A stretch of 64,000 nt of DNA from DASXUX01 sp036504595. Lineage in GTDB: Bacteria > Planctomycetota > SZUA-567 > H5-PLA8. A model generated the notes under the pieces. The model ran no database searches. It was not told the DNA's origin and worked only from the letters and a program-made list of their open reading frames with translations. This document shows, one piece after another, positions 38,591-47,921 of the stretch. A program made the translations under genes and the position numbers. Location of the stretch: the NCBI GenBank assembly GCA_036504595.1, contig DASXUX010000011.1, forward strand, positions 144,297 to 208,296, given 5' to 3'. Each line of letters opens with the position of its first letter. Position 1 is the first letter of the stretch.

Positions 38591-40123
38591 ATGGCAAACA
38601 TTGCAGACATGGAACGCACGCAGCAACCCATTGACGTAGAGGTCAAGGCCTCCGACACGGGGACGTGGGCGAAAAAGCTTGAGATTACGGTGCCCGTCGC
38701 TGCCGTCGATAAGGAATTTGACGCGGTGACCGGTGAATTGGCGTCCGCGGCGCGGCTGCCGGGTTTCCGGCCAGGGAAGGTGCCGCGAGCCGTTATTCAG
38801 AAGCGCTTCGGCGAGGACATTCGCCGCCAGGTCACAGCGGACCTGCTGGAACGCGCACTGCGCTCGGCCATTTCAAGAGAGAAGTTGCCGGTCATCGGGC
38901 AGCCGGCGATTCAGCCGGAGAAGTACCGTGCTGAGCGCGGCCAAGCGTTTAGCTTTGAAATTGATGTTGAGATCAAGCCGACCTTCGAGCTGGGGCAGTA
39001 CAAAGGGTTGTCGATCGAGCAAGAGGAGACGGAGGTACTGCCGGAAGAGATGCAGCAGGCGATGGACCGCATCTGCGACCGGTTCGCTCAGATGGTGAAC
39101 GCACCGGCGGATCATCCGGTGGCCGAGCGCGACGTCGTCACTGGCGTACTGCGAGTAATTGTGGACGGCCAGGAAGTGCACAAGGAAGAAAGCGCTCAGT
39201 TGATGATCATGAACGGCCAGGTGCTTGGCGGTTTCGCGACCTTGCCGGACACGTTCCTGACCGGCGCGAAACCTGGCGACAAGCGGACCGCTGAAGAAAC
39301 ACTGGGGAATCACTTCCCCGTCGAAGCGCAGCGCGGAAAGAAAGGGACGCTCGAGTTCGAGGTCAAGAGCATTCAGGTGCGGCAGGCGCCGGCAATCGAC
39401 GACGAGTTGGCCAAGAAGATGGGGCTGCAGACAGCGGACGAACTGAAGGAGAAAGTGCGCGCCTCACTGCTGGAGAAGATGAGCGAAGAGATTCACAACA
39501 AGACGCGCTACGACCTGCTGGATAAAGTCGTCGCGAACAGCCCGTTCGATCTGCCCCAGCGGCTGGCCGAAAAGATGTCGGATCAGACGCACGCCAGCAG
39601 CATGGAACGGCTGAAGTCGATGGGCATCGATCCGGAGATGCTGGGCCAGAACCAGGGCGCCTTTGTCGATCAGGCCAAGAAGCAGGCCGATAGCGAAATG
39701 CGGCGGTTCTTTGTCGTCGATGCGATCTCCGAGAAGGAAGGTCTCGCGGTCACCGACGACGATGTGGACGAAGAAATCGTGCGGATCGCTCGCCCGCGCA
39801 ACATGCGCGCCAGCGAACTCTACGACAAGCTTCTTGAAGAAGGCAGCCTGGAGGATCTGAAGAACGATCTGAAGGTGCGGAAGGTGCTGGAGTTTCTGGT
39901 CGAAGAATCCGATGTGAAGATCGTTCCGCGAAAACCGCTGGAAAAGCCGGCGGAGCATGTGCACGGGCCCGAATGCAACCATGGCGCCGAGCATGGCCAT
40001 GAGCATGGCGAACACGGGCACGAGCATGGCGGGGCAGAGGGCGCCGGGCCGGCAGAGGGTGCTGCAAGCACGCCGCCAGCCGCTGAAGCGGCGCCCCAGG
40101 CGCAATCAGAGAAGAAGGAGTAG
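38591..40123 (+). CDS. tig: Trigger factor with a histidine-rich tail
   Basis: The ribosome-bound chaperone and prolyl isomerase. The N-terminal ribosome-binding domain has the GFRPGKVPRAVIQKRFG signature (about 55-71). An FKBP-like middle domain and the long C-terminal helical arms (AKKMGLQTADELKEKVRASL, SEMRRFFVVDAISEKEGLAV) follow. Length 510; the family is about 430-450. The extra 50 residues hold a His-rich run (HVHGPECNHGAEHGHEHGEH and on) likely to bind Ni, Zn or Cu. The ATG at 38591 has AAGGA upstream. clpP follows after 8 bases. Confidence 0.95.
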   Translation: MANIADMERTQQPIDVEVKASDTGTWAKKLEITVPVAAVDKEFDAVTGELASAARLPGFRPGKVPRAVIQKRFGEDIRRQVTADLLERALRSAISREKLPVIGQPAIQPEKYRAERGQAFSFEIDVEIKPTFELGQYKGLSIEQEETEVLPEEMQQAMDRICDRFAQMVNAPADHPVAERDVVTGVLRVIVDGQEVHKEESAQLMIMNGQVLGGFATLPDTFLTGAKPGDKRTAEETLGNHFPVEAQRGKKGTLEFEVKSIQVRQAPAIDDELAKKMGLQTADELKEKVRASLLEKMSEEIHNKTRYDLLDKVVANSPFDLPQRLAEKMSDQTHASSMERLKSMGIDPEMLGQNQGAFVDQAKKQADSEMRRFFVVDAISEKEGLAVTDDDVDEEIVRIARPRNMRASELYDKLLEEGSLEDLKNDLKVRKVLEFLVEESDVKIVPRKPLEKPAEHVHGPECNHGAEHGHEHGEHGHEHGGAEGAGPAEGAASTPPAAEAAPQAQSEKKE

Positions 40124-40131
40124 CGGCACGT

Positions 40132-40707
40132 ATGACGATCATCCCTCATGTTGTCGAACGAACCGGGCGGGGCGAGAAGAGCTGGGACATCTACAGCCGG
40201 TTGCTCAATGACCGGATTATTTTCCTTGGCGGCGTGATCGATGATTTCACGGCGGCCACGATCGTCGCGCAGATGCTGTTCCTTCAGTTGACGAACAAGG
40301 ACGCCGATATCGATATGTACATCATGTCGCCTGGAGGATCGGTGAACGCGGGCCTGGCGATCTACGATACCATGCAACACGTCACAAACGATGTGGCGAC
40401 GTACTGCATCGGCCAGGCGGCGAGCATGGGCGCGTTCCTGCTGACTGCCGGCACCACGGGCAAGCGCTTCTGCCTGCCCAATGCGCGCATCATGATCCAC
40501 CAGCCGTGGGGCGGCGCGCAGGGGACCGCAGCGGACATCGTCATTCAGGCCGAGGAAATCATCCGGCTGAAGAAGACGTTGACCTCGCTGTACTCGAAAC
40601 ACACCGGCCAGACCGAAGAACGGATCGCGAAGGACAGCGACCGCGACTTCTTCATGTCCGCTGACCAAGCCAAGGCGTACGGACTGGTGGACGAAGTGCT
40701 GCACTAA
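40132..40707 (+). CDS. clpP: ATP-dependent Clp protease proteolytic subunit
   Basis: Serine protease of the tetradecameric ClpP ring. The catalytic triad is Ser98 (GQAASMGAF), His123 (MIHQPWGG) and Asp172 (DSDRDFFM). YIMSPGGSVNAGLAIYDTMQ and the handle helix are present. There is almost no propeptide. At 191 residues it is full length. It lies between tig and clpX, the usual order, and is probably co-transcribed with both. Confidence 0.98.
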   Translation: MTIIPHVVERTGRGEKSWDIYSRLLNDRIIFLGGVIDDFTAATIVAQMLFLQLTNKDADIDMYIMSPGGSVNAGLAIYDTMQHVTNDVATYCIGQAASMGAFLLTAGTTGKRFCLPNARIMIHQPWGGAQGTAADIVIQAEEIIRLKKTLTSLYSKHTGQTEERIAKDSDRDFFMSADQAKAYGLVDEVLH

Positions 40708-40713
40708 TTTTGT

Positions 40714-40806
40714 GTGGCACGGGCAGCCGTCGTTTGTCGTTGGCTGCCCGTGGATGCGCATCTCCAGCACGGGCAGCCAACAGCGAACAGAGGCTGCCCG
40801 TGCCAC
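40714..40806. repeat. Two opposed R1 palindromes between clpP and clpX
   Basis: 40714-40751 (GTGGCACGGGCAGCC...GGCTGCCCGTG) and 40767-40806 (GCACGGGCAGCC...GGCTGCCCGTGCC), 15 bases apart and in opposite orientation. Confidence 0.9.
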
Positions 40807-40823
40807 ACTGGAAAGGCCGTTTC

Positions 40824-42155
40824 ATGGCGCGAAGACCCAGCGGACCGACAGGCAGGCCCCCGGAACTCTGCAGCTTCTGCAATCGCAGCGCGGAGCAGGT
40901 CGAGCGGCTGATTGCCGGACCGCCGGACGTATATATCTGCAACGAGTGCGTGGAACTCTGCAATTCGATCATGCAGCGCGAGGCGCCGCAGCGCGGCCGC
41001 AATCCGCTGAAGCTCAAGCGTGTCCCCACCCCGCAGGAACTGAAGGCCGATCTGGACGGCTATGTAATCGGTCAGGAGCGCACGAAGAGAGTGCTCTCCG
41101 TCGCGGTGCACAATCACTATCAGCGCATCCTCAACCGGGAGCGCATCAAGGCCGACGATGTCGATCTCGAAAAGAGCAACGTGCTGCTGATGGGGCCGAC
41201 GGGTTGCGGCAAAACGCTGATGGCTCGCACGCTGGCCAAGACGCTGCAGGTGCCGTTTGCGATCGGTGATGCGACCACGTTGACCGAAGCCGGATACGTC
41301 GGCGAAGACGTGGAGAATATTCTGCTGCGGTTGCTCCAGGCCGCGGACCACGATCTGGATGCGGCGGAGCGGGGCATCATTTACATCGACGAGATCGACA
41401 AGATCGGGCGCAAGAGCGAGAACCCGTCGATCACGCGCGACGTCTCCGGCGAAGGCGTGCAGCAAGCGTTGCTGAAGATACTGGAAGGGACGATCGCGAA
41501 CATTCCGCCGCAAGGCGGGCGCAAGCATCCCGAGCAGAAGTACATCCAGATGGACACGAGCAACATCCTCTTCCTGGGCGGCGGCACCTTCGAGGGGATT
41601 GAAGAACACATCGCGGCGCGCATCGGCAAGAAGAAGATGGGCTTCCGCGGCGAAGGCTTTGACGAAGTCTACGTGAAGGATCGCGCGAAATTGCTGCGCT
41701 ACGTCGATACGGAAGACATCCTGCGCTTCGGGATGATCCCGGAATTGATCGGCCGGTTCCCGATCGTCAGCGCGCTCGATCCGCTCGATGAAAAAGCATA
41801 TATCAGCATTTTGACCGAACCGCGGAACGCGCTCACGAAGCAGTACCAGAAGTTCATGGAACTGGAAGGCGTGAAGCTGCGCTTCGACCTCGGGGCGCTA
41901 AAAGCCATCGCCAAGCGGGCCGTTACCAAAGGAACGGGCGCGCGCGGACTGCGCAGCGTGATCGAAGACGTAATGCTCGATTTGATGTATGAGGCGCCAT
42001 CGCGCAAGGACTTGACCGAACTGGTCATCACAGCAGAGATGGTCGAGAAAGGTACGCGGGAGAGCGACCTGAAGCCAGTGGCTCCGCCGCCAGTGATCGC
42101 AGAAGCCGATAACAAGGCGGAGTTGCCGGACGTCCCGCGTAGGGAGAGCGCGTAA
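40824..42155 (+). CDS. clpX: ClpX AAA+ unfoldase
   Basis: The ATPase that feeds substrates to ClpP. The N-terminal zinc domain has Cys16, 19, 39 and 42 (CSFCNRS, ICNECVELC). Walker A is GPTGCGKT (124-131), Walker B is IIYIDEID, and the pore loop GYVGEDVE is present, followed by the LGF-loop region and RELTDLFRKI-like C-terminal domain ending in TGARGLRSVIEDVMLDLMYE. Start ATG 40824 follows GGAAAGG; the frame open from 40710 is the translated R1 pair. Length 443. A terminator follows. Confidence 0.98.
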   Translation: MARRPSGPTGRPPELCSFCNRSAEQVERLIAGPPDVYICNECVELCNSIMQREAPQRGRNPLKLKRVPTPQELKADLDGYVIGQERTKRVLSVAVHNHYQRILNRERIKADDVDLEKSNVLLMGPTGCGKTLMARTLAKTLQVPFAIGDATTLTEAGYVGEDVENILLRLLQAADHDLDAAERGIIYIDEIDKIGRKSENPSITRDVSGEGVQQALLKILEGTIANIPPQGGRKHPEQKYIQMDTSNILFLGGGTFEGIEEHIAARIGKKKMGFRGEGFDEVYVKDRAKLLRYVDTEDILRFGMIPELIGRFPIVSALDPLDEKAYISILTEPRNALTKQYQKFMELEGVKLRFDLGALKAIAKRAVTKGTGARGLRSVIEDVMLDLMYEAPSRKDLTELVITAEMVEKGTRESDLKPVAPPPVIAEADNKAELPDVPRRESA

Positions 42156-42185
42156 CGGAAAGTTCTGAGTGCTGAGTGTTGAGGG

Positions 42186-42215
42186 CCGGGAGCGAGAGCT
42201 CCCGGTTTTCCTTTT
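42186..42215 (+). terminator. Rho-independent terminator after clpX
   Basis: CCGGGAGC-GAGA-GCTCCCGG followed by TTTTCCTTTT. Its end touches the stop codon of the convergent aconitase gene. Confidence 0.9.
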
Positions 42216-44203
42216 CAACAAGTGCCAACGTCCACCTTTGCGCGCATCCAGTTGATCAGGCCGCCGACGAAGAGCACTTCAATCTGGCGGGGCGAAAGGC
42301 CGTGGCGGGTCGTGAACATTCGGTGTTTTGTTAGATTCTCGACCGTCACGTGCGGGCCGCTCTGGATTTGCTCGTGGAGGTTCCTGGCGCGCAGTTGATC
42401 GCCTTGATCGATCCAATCGTACTCGTCGGGATAGTCCAGCGTCAGCGGCAGCACGCCGAAGTTCACCAGATTCTGCCAATGAATGCGCGCAAAACCTCTG
42501 GCCACGACCATCCGCAGACCCAGGAAGCGCGGGGCGAGCGCGGCGTGCTCGCGGCTGGAGCCCTGGCCGTAATTGATGCCGCCGAGAACGGCGTGGCCGC
42601 CCGACTTGGCGGCTTCGGCTGATAGCGACGCCGGTCCCGCACAGGCCAGCGCGCGATCGTGGTACGTCGGGTCGATGATCTCGAAGCAGAACTTCGAGAT
42701 CTCGGGGATGTTGCTGCGGTAGGGCAGCACGCGAGCGCCAGCGGGCATGATCTCGTCCGTGGAAATGTTGTCCTTCACCTTCAGCAGCACCGGGACGGTC
42801 AGTTCGTCAGGAAGCGGCTCGACTTCCGGCAACGCGGCGATGTTCGGCCCCTTCTCCAATTGTTCAGCATGCGCTTCATCGATGGAGAGCGGTTGCACAA
42901 ACATACGGGTGTTCAACAGCGGGCGAGCGGGTTCGGCGACGTGCGGGTACGGCACATTGAGATCGCGAGGGTCGGTGATCACACCGGTAAGCGCGGAGGC
43001 GGTCGCGGTTTCGGGGCTGACCAGGTAGACCAGATCGTCGCGCGTTCCGGAACGGCCCGGGAAATTCCGCGGGACCGTGCGCAGGCTGATTTTGTGCGTC
43101 GCGGGCGCCTGGCCCATGCCAATGCACCCGTTGCAGCCAGCCTGATGCAGACGCGCGCCGGCGTGAACGAGGTCGATAATGCGCCCGTCGCGCATCAGGT
43201 TCTCGAGAATCTGGCGCGAAGTTGGATTGATGTCGAACGAGACGCGCGGGTGCGCGTGTTTCCCCTTCACCATTTCCGCGGCGATGGCGAAGTCGCGGTA
43301 GCCAGGGTTTGCCGAGGAGCCCACGTACGCCTGGTAAATTTCGCGGCCGGCGACTTCGCGCACCGGAACAACTTTTCCGGGACTGGAGGGCAGCGCGATG
43401 AGGGGTTCCAATTTGGACAGATCGAGTCTCTCATCGAAGTCGTAATCGGCTCCGTCGTCGGGAAGGAGTTCGGTCCAGTCGTCTTCACGATCTTGCGAGC
43501 GAAGGAAGTCGCGAACAACGTCATCGGAAGGGAAGACGCTCGTGGTCGCGCCGAGTTCGGCGCCCATGTTGGCGATGACGTGGCGGTCCATCGCCGAGAG
43601 AGCGGCAAGGCCGGGGCCGTAGTATTCGACGATACGCCCTACCCCACCCGACACTCCGTGGCGGCGCAGCATTTCCAGGATCACGTCTTTGGCGCTGACC
43701 CAGTCGGGCAAGCGGCCCGTCAATTTCACGCCCCAGATCGCGGGCATTTTGACATGGAACGGTTCGCCAGCCATCGCGAGCGCGACCTCAAGCCCGCCAG
43801 CGCCGATAGCCAGCATTCCGATCGCGCCGGCGGCCGGCGTGTGGCTGTCGGATCCCAGCAACGTCCTGCCAGGCTTGCCGAAACGTTCCTGATGCAGCGG
43901 ATGGCTGACACCGTTGCCGGCCGGACTGTACCATAAGCCGAAGCGGCGGCAGGCGCTGGCGAGGAAAAGGTGGTCGTCGGGGTTCTTGCTGTCTTCCTGC
44001 AAGAGATTGTGATCGACATATTGGACAGAAATGTCTGTCTTCACACGGTCAAGGTGCATAGCTTCGAGTTCGAGCATAACGAGGGTGCCAGTCGCGTCTT
44101 GCGTGAGCGTTTGGTCGATATGGATGCCGATTTCGTGGCCGACCGTCATATGGCCTTCGACGAGGTGAGATTCAATGAGTTTGCGGGCGACGTTCTGTTT
44201 CAT
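42215..44203 (-). CDS. acn: Aconitate hydratase
   Basis: Iron-sulfur enzyme converting citrate to isocitrate. Seen: VGHEIGIHIDQTLTQDATGT near the start, the first cluster-ligand region LLGSDSHTPAAGAIGMLAIG, AGARLHQAGCNGCIGMGQAP with the later cysteine ligands, and the swivel-domain GINYGQGSSREHAALAPRFL. At 662 residues it is of the shorter bacterial type resembling mitochondrial aconitase in length. ATG 44203 has AAGGAGC upstream. It lies 140 bases downstream of the E2 gene on the same strand, making a TCA-cycle pair. Confidence 0.95.
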   Translation of the reverse strand: MKQNVARKLIESHLVEGHMTVGHEIGIHIDQTLTQDATGTLVMLELEAMHLDRVKTDISVQYVDHNLLQEDSKNPDDHLFLASACRRFGLWYSPAGNGVSHPLHQERFGKPGRTLLGSDSHTPAAGAIGMLAIGAGGLEVALAMAGEPFHVKMPAIWGVKLTGRLPDWVSAKDVILEMLRRHGVSGGVGRIVEYYGPGLAALSAMDRHVIANMGAELGATTSVFPSDDVVRDFLRSQDREDDWTELLPDDGADYDFDERLDLSKLEPLIALPSSPGKVVPVREVAGREIYQAYVGSSANPGYRDFAIAAEMVKGKHAHPRVSFDINPTSRQILENLMRDGRIIDLVHAGARLHQAGCNGCIGMGQAPATHKISLRTVPRNFPGRSGTRDDLVYLVSPETATASALTGVITDPRDLNVPYPHVAEPARPLLNTRMFVQPLSIDEAHAEQLEKGPNIAALPEVEPLPDELTVPVLLKVKDNISTDEIMPAGARVLPYRSNIPEISKFCFEIIDPTYHDRALACAGPASLSAEAAKSGGHAVLGGINYGQGSSREHAALAPRFLGLRMVVARGFARIHWQNLVNFGVLPLTLDYPDEYDWIDQGDQLRARNLHEQIQSGPHVTVENLTKHRMFTTRHGLSPRQIEVLFVGGLINWMRAKVDVGTC

Positions 44204-44253
44204 AACCAAGCTCCTTCGCTCCGCATAAATGAAGCAAAGCACAAGCCGAAACG

Positions 44254-44326
44254 AGGTGACGGGTGATAACGCTAGTAGCGATCCACTCCACTCGCCACCC
44301 GTCACTCGTCACTCGTCACTCACCAC
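44254..44326. repeat. Inverted stutter of gtgacgggtg / cacccgtcactcgtcac words
   Basis: Fills the gap between the E2 and aconitase genes. Confidence 0.7.
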
Positions 44327-44343
44327 AAGATCGGTCGGATGAT

Positions 44344-45459
44344 TTAGATTTCCAGCAACATGCGCGGGGGCTTCTCGATGCATTCCTTCAGGCGGCGCAG
44401 GAACGTCACGGCTTCGCGGCCGTCCACCAGACGGTGGTCGTAGGTCAACGCGACGTACATCATGGGGCGAATGACGATCTGCTTGTCGCGGACAACGGCG
44501 CGGTCTTGGATCGCGTGGAGGCCCAGAATGCCGCTTTGGGGCGGGTTGATGATCGGCGTCGAGAGCAGCGAACCGAAGATGCCCCCGTTGGTGATCGTGA
44601 ACGTGCCGCCTTTGAGTTCATCCAGCCCAATTTTGTTCTGCGCGGCACGCTTGCCATAGTCGTCGATGGCTCGTTCGATGTCGGCGAAGCTCATGCGCTC
44701 GGCGTTGCGCAAGACCGGCACCACGAGACCTTTTCCGGCGCCGATGGCGATGCCGATATCGTAGTAGTTGTGGTAGACGACATTCGAGCCGCGAACTTCG
44801 GCGTTGAGCTGCGGGAACTGCTTGAGGGCGTCGATCGATGCTTTCACGAAGAAGGACATGAAACCGAGTTTGACGCCATAGCGCGTCATGAACGTGTCGC
44901 GGAGATCTTCGCGCAGACCGATGACAGCGGTCATATCCACTTCGTTGAAAGTCGTCAGCAACGCGGCGTTGTGCTGCGCCTCAACCATGCGCTCGGCGAT
45001 GCGACGCCGCATGGGCGTCATCGCGACCGATTCCTCCTGACGAGTGGAATCGGCCAAAGAAGGCGCTGCGACAGGCTCCGCGTGCAGCGGCGGCTCTGGC
45101 GCTGGCGGCAGGGTTTCCACCCGAGCGGGAGACGGTGGCGGAGTTTCGCGCGGCGGAACAACGGGCGGCGCAGGCGGCGGGGGCGGCGGGGGCGGCGGGG
45201 GAGTTGCGGCGCCGCGAACGGCGTGTTCATCAATTAGGGCAATCGTCTCGCCAACTTTGGCGGCGTCGCCGGTGCGTTTCAAGATTTTTGAGAGCGTGCC
45301 GGAAACGGGGGCCGGGATCTCGACTGTGGCTTTGTCGCTCTCGATGACGACGACAGGTTGGTCGCGCTCAACAGGCTGGCCTTCAGCCTTGAGCCAGTCG
45401 CCAATCTGAACTTCAGTGATGGATTCGCCGACTTGCGGAACCTTGAGCTCGAACGGCAT
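44344..45459 (-). CDS. sucB: 2-oxoglutarate dehydrogenase E2 (succinyltransferase) lacking the subunit-binding domain
   Basis: The N-terminal lipoyl domain (1-75) carries the lipoylated Lys43 in ESDKATVEIPAP, the pattern of OGDC-type E2. A proline-rich hinge with a run of ten prolines follows (about 88-140). The catalytic domain starts at TPMRRRIAERMVEAQ and ends with His342 and Asp346 in YDHRLVDG. The small peripheral subunit-binding domain that normally binds E1/E3 between hinge and core is absent. Animal succinyltransferase E2 also lacks it. Start ATG is behind a GGGGGGAAG site. 371 residues against about 400 in E. coli. Confidence 0.92.
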   Translation of the reverse strand: MPFELKVPQVGESITEVQIGDWLKAEGQPVERDQPVVVIESDKATVEIPAPVSGTLSKILKRTGDAAKVGETIALIDEHAVRGAATPPPPPPPPPPAPPVVPPRETPPPSPARVETLPPAPEPPLHAEPVAAPSLADSTRQEESVAMTPMRRRIAERMVEAQHNAALLTTFNEVDMTAVIGLREDLRDTFMTRYGVKLGFMSFFVKASIDALKQFPQLNAEVRGSNVVYHNYYDIGIAIGAGKGLVVPVLRNAERMSFADIERAIDDYGKRAAQNKIGLDELKGGTFTITNGGIFGSLLSTPIINPPQSGILGLHAIQDRAVVRDKQIVIRPMMYVALTYDHRLVDGREAVTFLRRLKECIEKPPRMLLEI

Positions 45460-45555
45460 ACTTCCCCCCAGGTTAACGATAGCTCCTGCACGGCAGGATA
45501 TTTCGCAAATATGCTCAGGGAAAGCTGAAACTGCGGCAAATCCAGAACGGTGCCC

Positions 45556-46386
45556 TTACGGTTGCGGGACTGACTTGACGTTGGCCTTTGGCTCGGCTGC
45601 CGGCTTCTCCACGTTGAGAGGCTTTTCGGGTTCGGTGCGGTAGCTGGGAACCTCCTTGCCGATGGGAAGGCGGCGGAAGCTGCGGGCGCTGGCCTCAAAG
45701 CGGGCCAGGTACTTATCGAAAACGCTGGCGGTCGCACAACAGGTGATGCGATAGAAGCGGGGCCTGTCTTCCATGATGTATTGAAGCGTCCGCACTTTTA
45801 TTTTTCGGCCATCCTCGTCAGCCAGGTTGCACTCATATTCCAGGCGCGCGGTGCGCGTGCAGCCGTCGATGCTTTCCTCCTGGTTTTCGCCGATCCAGGT
45901 GATTCCATCGCCGCCCTTCTGCTTATCCTCAAACTCAATGCGGGATTTGTGCAACTGCAGGTACGACGAAAGCCTGCCTTCCCTCACGTCCAGTGTGACA
46001 ATAATCAGCGGAGAGAACCCAGGCTCCCGCGGGCCCTTGATGAAGAGATTGGTATCGTCGTGCGGGTCTTCCAGATGCCAATTGAGCGGAGGATGAATAC
46101 TGAAGTTGTTGATGAGCGGATCGTTGAACTCCGGGCCTAGTCGCGGTGCTTCAGCCTCAACTGGGGGCACGGCGATGCGCGCGACCACGAGCGCGAGACC
46201 GATGACGGCGACCGTTGCACTGACAAGAATCAAGACGGCCGTCCGCCGTGAAATCTTCGGCCCCGCTGGAGTCCAGTGCTTGTGCGGAGCGCCTTTTACC
46301 GCGGGCAATACAAGACGTTTGGCTTCCTTGGCGGGCTCGGAAGCCGGCGGTAAGGTGGGACTGGGATTCTCAGTTGGCGCATCCAT
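45556..46386 (-). CDS. Membrane-anchored protein of unknown function (PsbP/DcrB-like domain possible)
   Basis: A proline-rich cytoplasmic N terminus precedes one membrane helix (RTAVLILVSATVAVIGLALV). The outer domain (about 90-260) has NNFSIHPPLNWHLEDP, LYLQLHKSRIEFEDK-like helix and TLQYIMEDRPRFYRITCCAT, then FDKYLARFEASARSFR. This strand-helix order recalls PsbP/Mog1/DcrB-like domains, but the match is from memory and weak. I take ATG 46386 (276 residues); an open frame reaches 46458. No ribosome site is strong. It follows the histidine kinase on the same strand and precedes E2. Confidence 0.6.
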   Translation of the reverse strand: MDAPTENPSPTLPPASEPAKEAKRLVLPAVKGAPHKHWTPAGPKISRRTAVLILVSATVAVIGLALVVARIAVPPVEAEAPRLGPEFNDPLINNFSIHPPLNWHLEDPHDDTNLFIKGPREPGFSPLIIVTLDVREGRLSSYLQLHKSRIEFEDKQKGGDGITWIGENQEESIDGCTRTARLEYECNLADEDGRKIKVRTLQYIMEDRPRFYRITCCATASVFDKYLARFEASARSFRRLPIGKEVPSYRTEPEKPLNVEKPAAEPKANVKSVPQP

Positions 46387-46489
46387 CGCACGGGTCTCTT
46401 GTATTGCTAACGTGTAAGCGGCGAGTTCCTGCGACGTTTTCCCGAAGGAACTGCACATAAGTTAGTTTAGGGGAAGCGGACGGAGTGGC

Positions 46490-46523
46490 AAGTTGGTACT
46501 GGCCACTGATCACTGGTCACTGA
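46490..46523. repeat. Stutter of cactgatcactggt words
   Basis: gtactggccactgatcactg-type repeats between the unknown gene and the histidine kinase stop. Confidence 0.6.
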
Positions 46524-47498
46524 TTACTGGCCGGGCGGATGGTTGGGAAGGAGGACGTAGAAAGTCGAGCCGGCTCCGAGTTTGGATTCGGCCCAGACTT
46601 GACCGTGGTTCTGCGCGATGAGAGCTCGAACTAGCGCCAAGCCGACGCCAGTGCCGGGGTAGGACGTGGCGACCAGTTCGACACGGTAGAATTTATCGAA
46701 AACTTGCTGGAGTTCGTCCCCTGGGATACCGATGCCGCGGTCTCTCACATAAATCTGAGTGGCGGAGAGCACGCGTCGCTGCATGCCGGAATCTGTGGCT
46801 TGCGTCGAGCGGTCAGGGCCGATAATGACGGTTTCAGCACCGAGATCGATGGACTGGCCGCTGGAAAACTTGTTTGCGTTCACCAGCAATTCGAGCAGGG
46901 CTTCCAGTATCATCGAATGGTCGGCATAAATGGACGGGCCTTGTTCCGAGTTAACGTGCACTGCGATCTGAAAGCCTGGAAGCGACCGGACGGCTTGGTC
47001 AATCAAGCTCTGGGCAGAGAACAGTGCCGGCGTGCGCTGCCGGCGGTGCGCCTCCACTTCGGACAAGTCCAGAACGTCTTCGACCATTTTTCCAAGGCGC
47101 TGGGCTTCCTGGCTGATAATGGAAAGGAACTGCTGCCGTATTTCGGGCGCGGCGAGTTGCGCGCTTTTTTCCATCTGGAGCAACGCGCGGGCGAAACCGT
47201 CAATGCAAGCCAGCGGCGTCCGCAATTCGTGCGAGACGTTACGAACGAAGCGCGCCTTCAGACGCTCCAAGTCCTGATTCTGGGCATCGCGCGCCGAAGC
47301 ACCATCATGCCGGCCGCGCTGAAGCCGCTTGCCACAAATGTCCGTTAGGAGAGCAATCGCACTGATCAGTTCGCCGGCAGATTCCAGTTTTGGGGGCAGA
47401 CTGCCGCCGCTCAGGTACGCCAGACGGCTGCAGATGCCGCGCAGCTCCTCAAGCTGTTCAGGGGTAATCTCAATTGACGTGGACTTCAACGCGTCCAT
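46524..47498 (-). CDS. Sensor histidine kinase (soluble)
   Basis: HisKA H-box FVRNVSHELRTPLACIDGFA with phospho-acceptor His90, N-box LLELLVNANKFSS, G1 IYVRDRGIGIPGDEL, F-box FDKFYRV and G2 GTGVGLALVRALI. The N-terminal 75 residues are helical with no membrane segment or PAS domain, so it probably senses through a partner. ATG 47498 has AGGAT at proper distance; a longer frame to 47558 has only a TTG. It follows the STAS-protein gene by 66 bases; the two may form a signalling pair. No response regulator is adjacent. 324 residues. Confidence 0.9.
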   Translation of the reverse strand: MDALKSTSIEITPEQLEELRGICSRLAYLSGGSLPPKLESAGELISAIALLTDICGKRLQRGRHDGASARDAQNQDLERLKARFVRNVSHELRTPLACIDGFARALLQMEKSAQLAAPEIRQQFLSIISQEAQRLGKMVEDVLDLSEVEAHRRQRTPALFSAQSLIDQAVRSLPGFQIAVHVNSEQGPSIYADHSMILEALLELLVNANKFSSGQSIDLGAETVIIGPDRSTQATDSGMQRRVLSATQIYVRDRGIGIPGDELQQVFDKFYRVELVATSYPGTGVGLALVRALIAQNHGQVWAESKLGAGSTFYVLLPNHPPGQ

Positions 47499-47564
47499 GG
47501 CGATCCTGACATGAAATCGGCAAATTTCTCTGAATGATTCAGGCAAGCGATGTACCAATCCACA

Positions 47565-47921
47565 CTACTCGCTCTGCAGGCGCGGATCAATAATGGTGTA
47601 CGAGAAGAGGTGATAGAGGTGCGCCAGGTTAAGCAGACGGCCGAGTTCTGGCGACACAAAAACGATGACGTTTTTGCCATCCGTCTTCATCTGCGTCACT
47701 GCTTCGACGAGGTCGCCGATGAACGTCGAACCCGCATAGGTGCACGTTGTGAGGTCGAGTGTGATTGCCGGACTGTCACACTGTTGCAGTTGATGACAGG
47801 CTTCTTGAAAAGCCAAGTAATCGGAGCGCTGAAGATTGCCGTTCAGGACAAGTCGTCCGGCGGTCAGCGTGAGCTTTGGGTTCGAAGGTGCCTCTGACTT
47901 CATCGCCGAACCGTGCATCAT
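47565..47921 (-). CDS. STAS-domain protein (anti-anti-sigma type)
   Basis: A 118-residue single STAS domain: LTLTAGRLVLNGNLQRSDYL, AITLDLTTCTYAGSTFIGDL, VIVFVSPELGRLLNLAHLYH. The SpoIIAA-type phosphorylation loop is here TTCTYAGST with Ser65/Thr66 in the expected place, so switching by phosphorylation is possible. ATG 47921 follows GAAGG; two further in-frame Met codons lie close by. It is directly upstream of the histidine kinase, whose ATPase domain might act on it, though SpoIIAB-type kinases are shorter. Confidence 0.82.
   Translation of the reverse strand: MMHGSAMKSEAPSNPKLTLTAGRLVLNGNLQRSDYLAFQEACHQLQQCDSPAITLDLTTCTYAGSTFIGDLVEAVTQMKTDGKNVIVFVSPELGRLLNLAHLYHLFSYTIIDPRLQSE

Noticed and set aside
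40710..40823. N-terminal extension of ClpX
   Set aside because: The extra 38 residues are the translation of two R1 palindromes, and a good ribosome site lies before the ATG at 40824.
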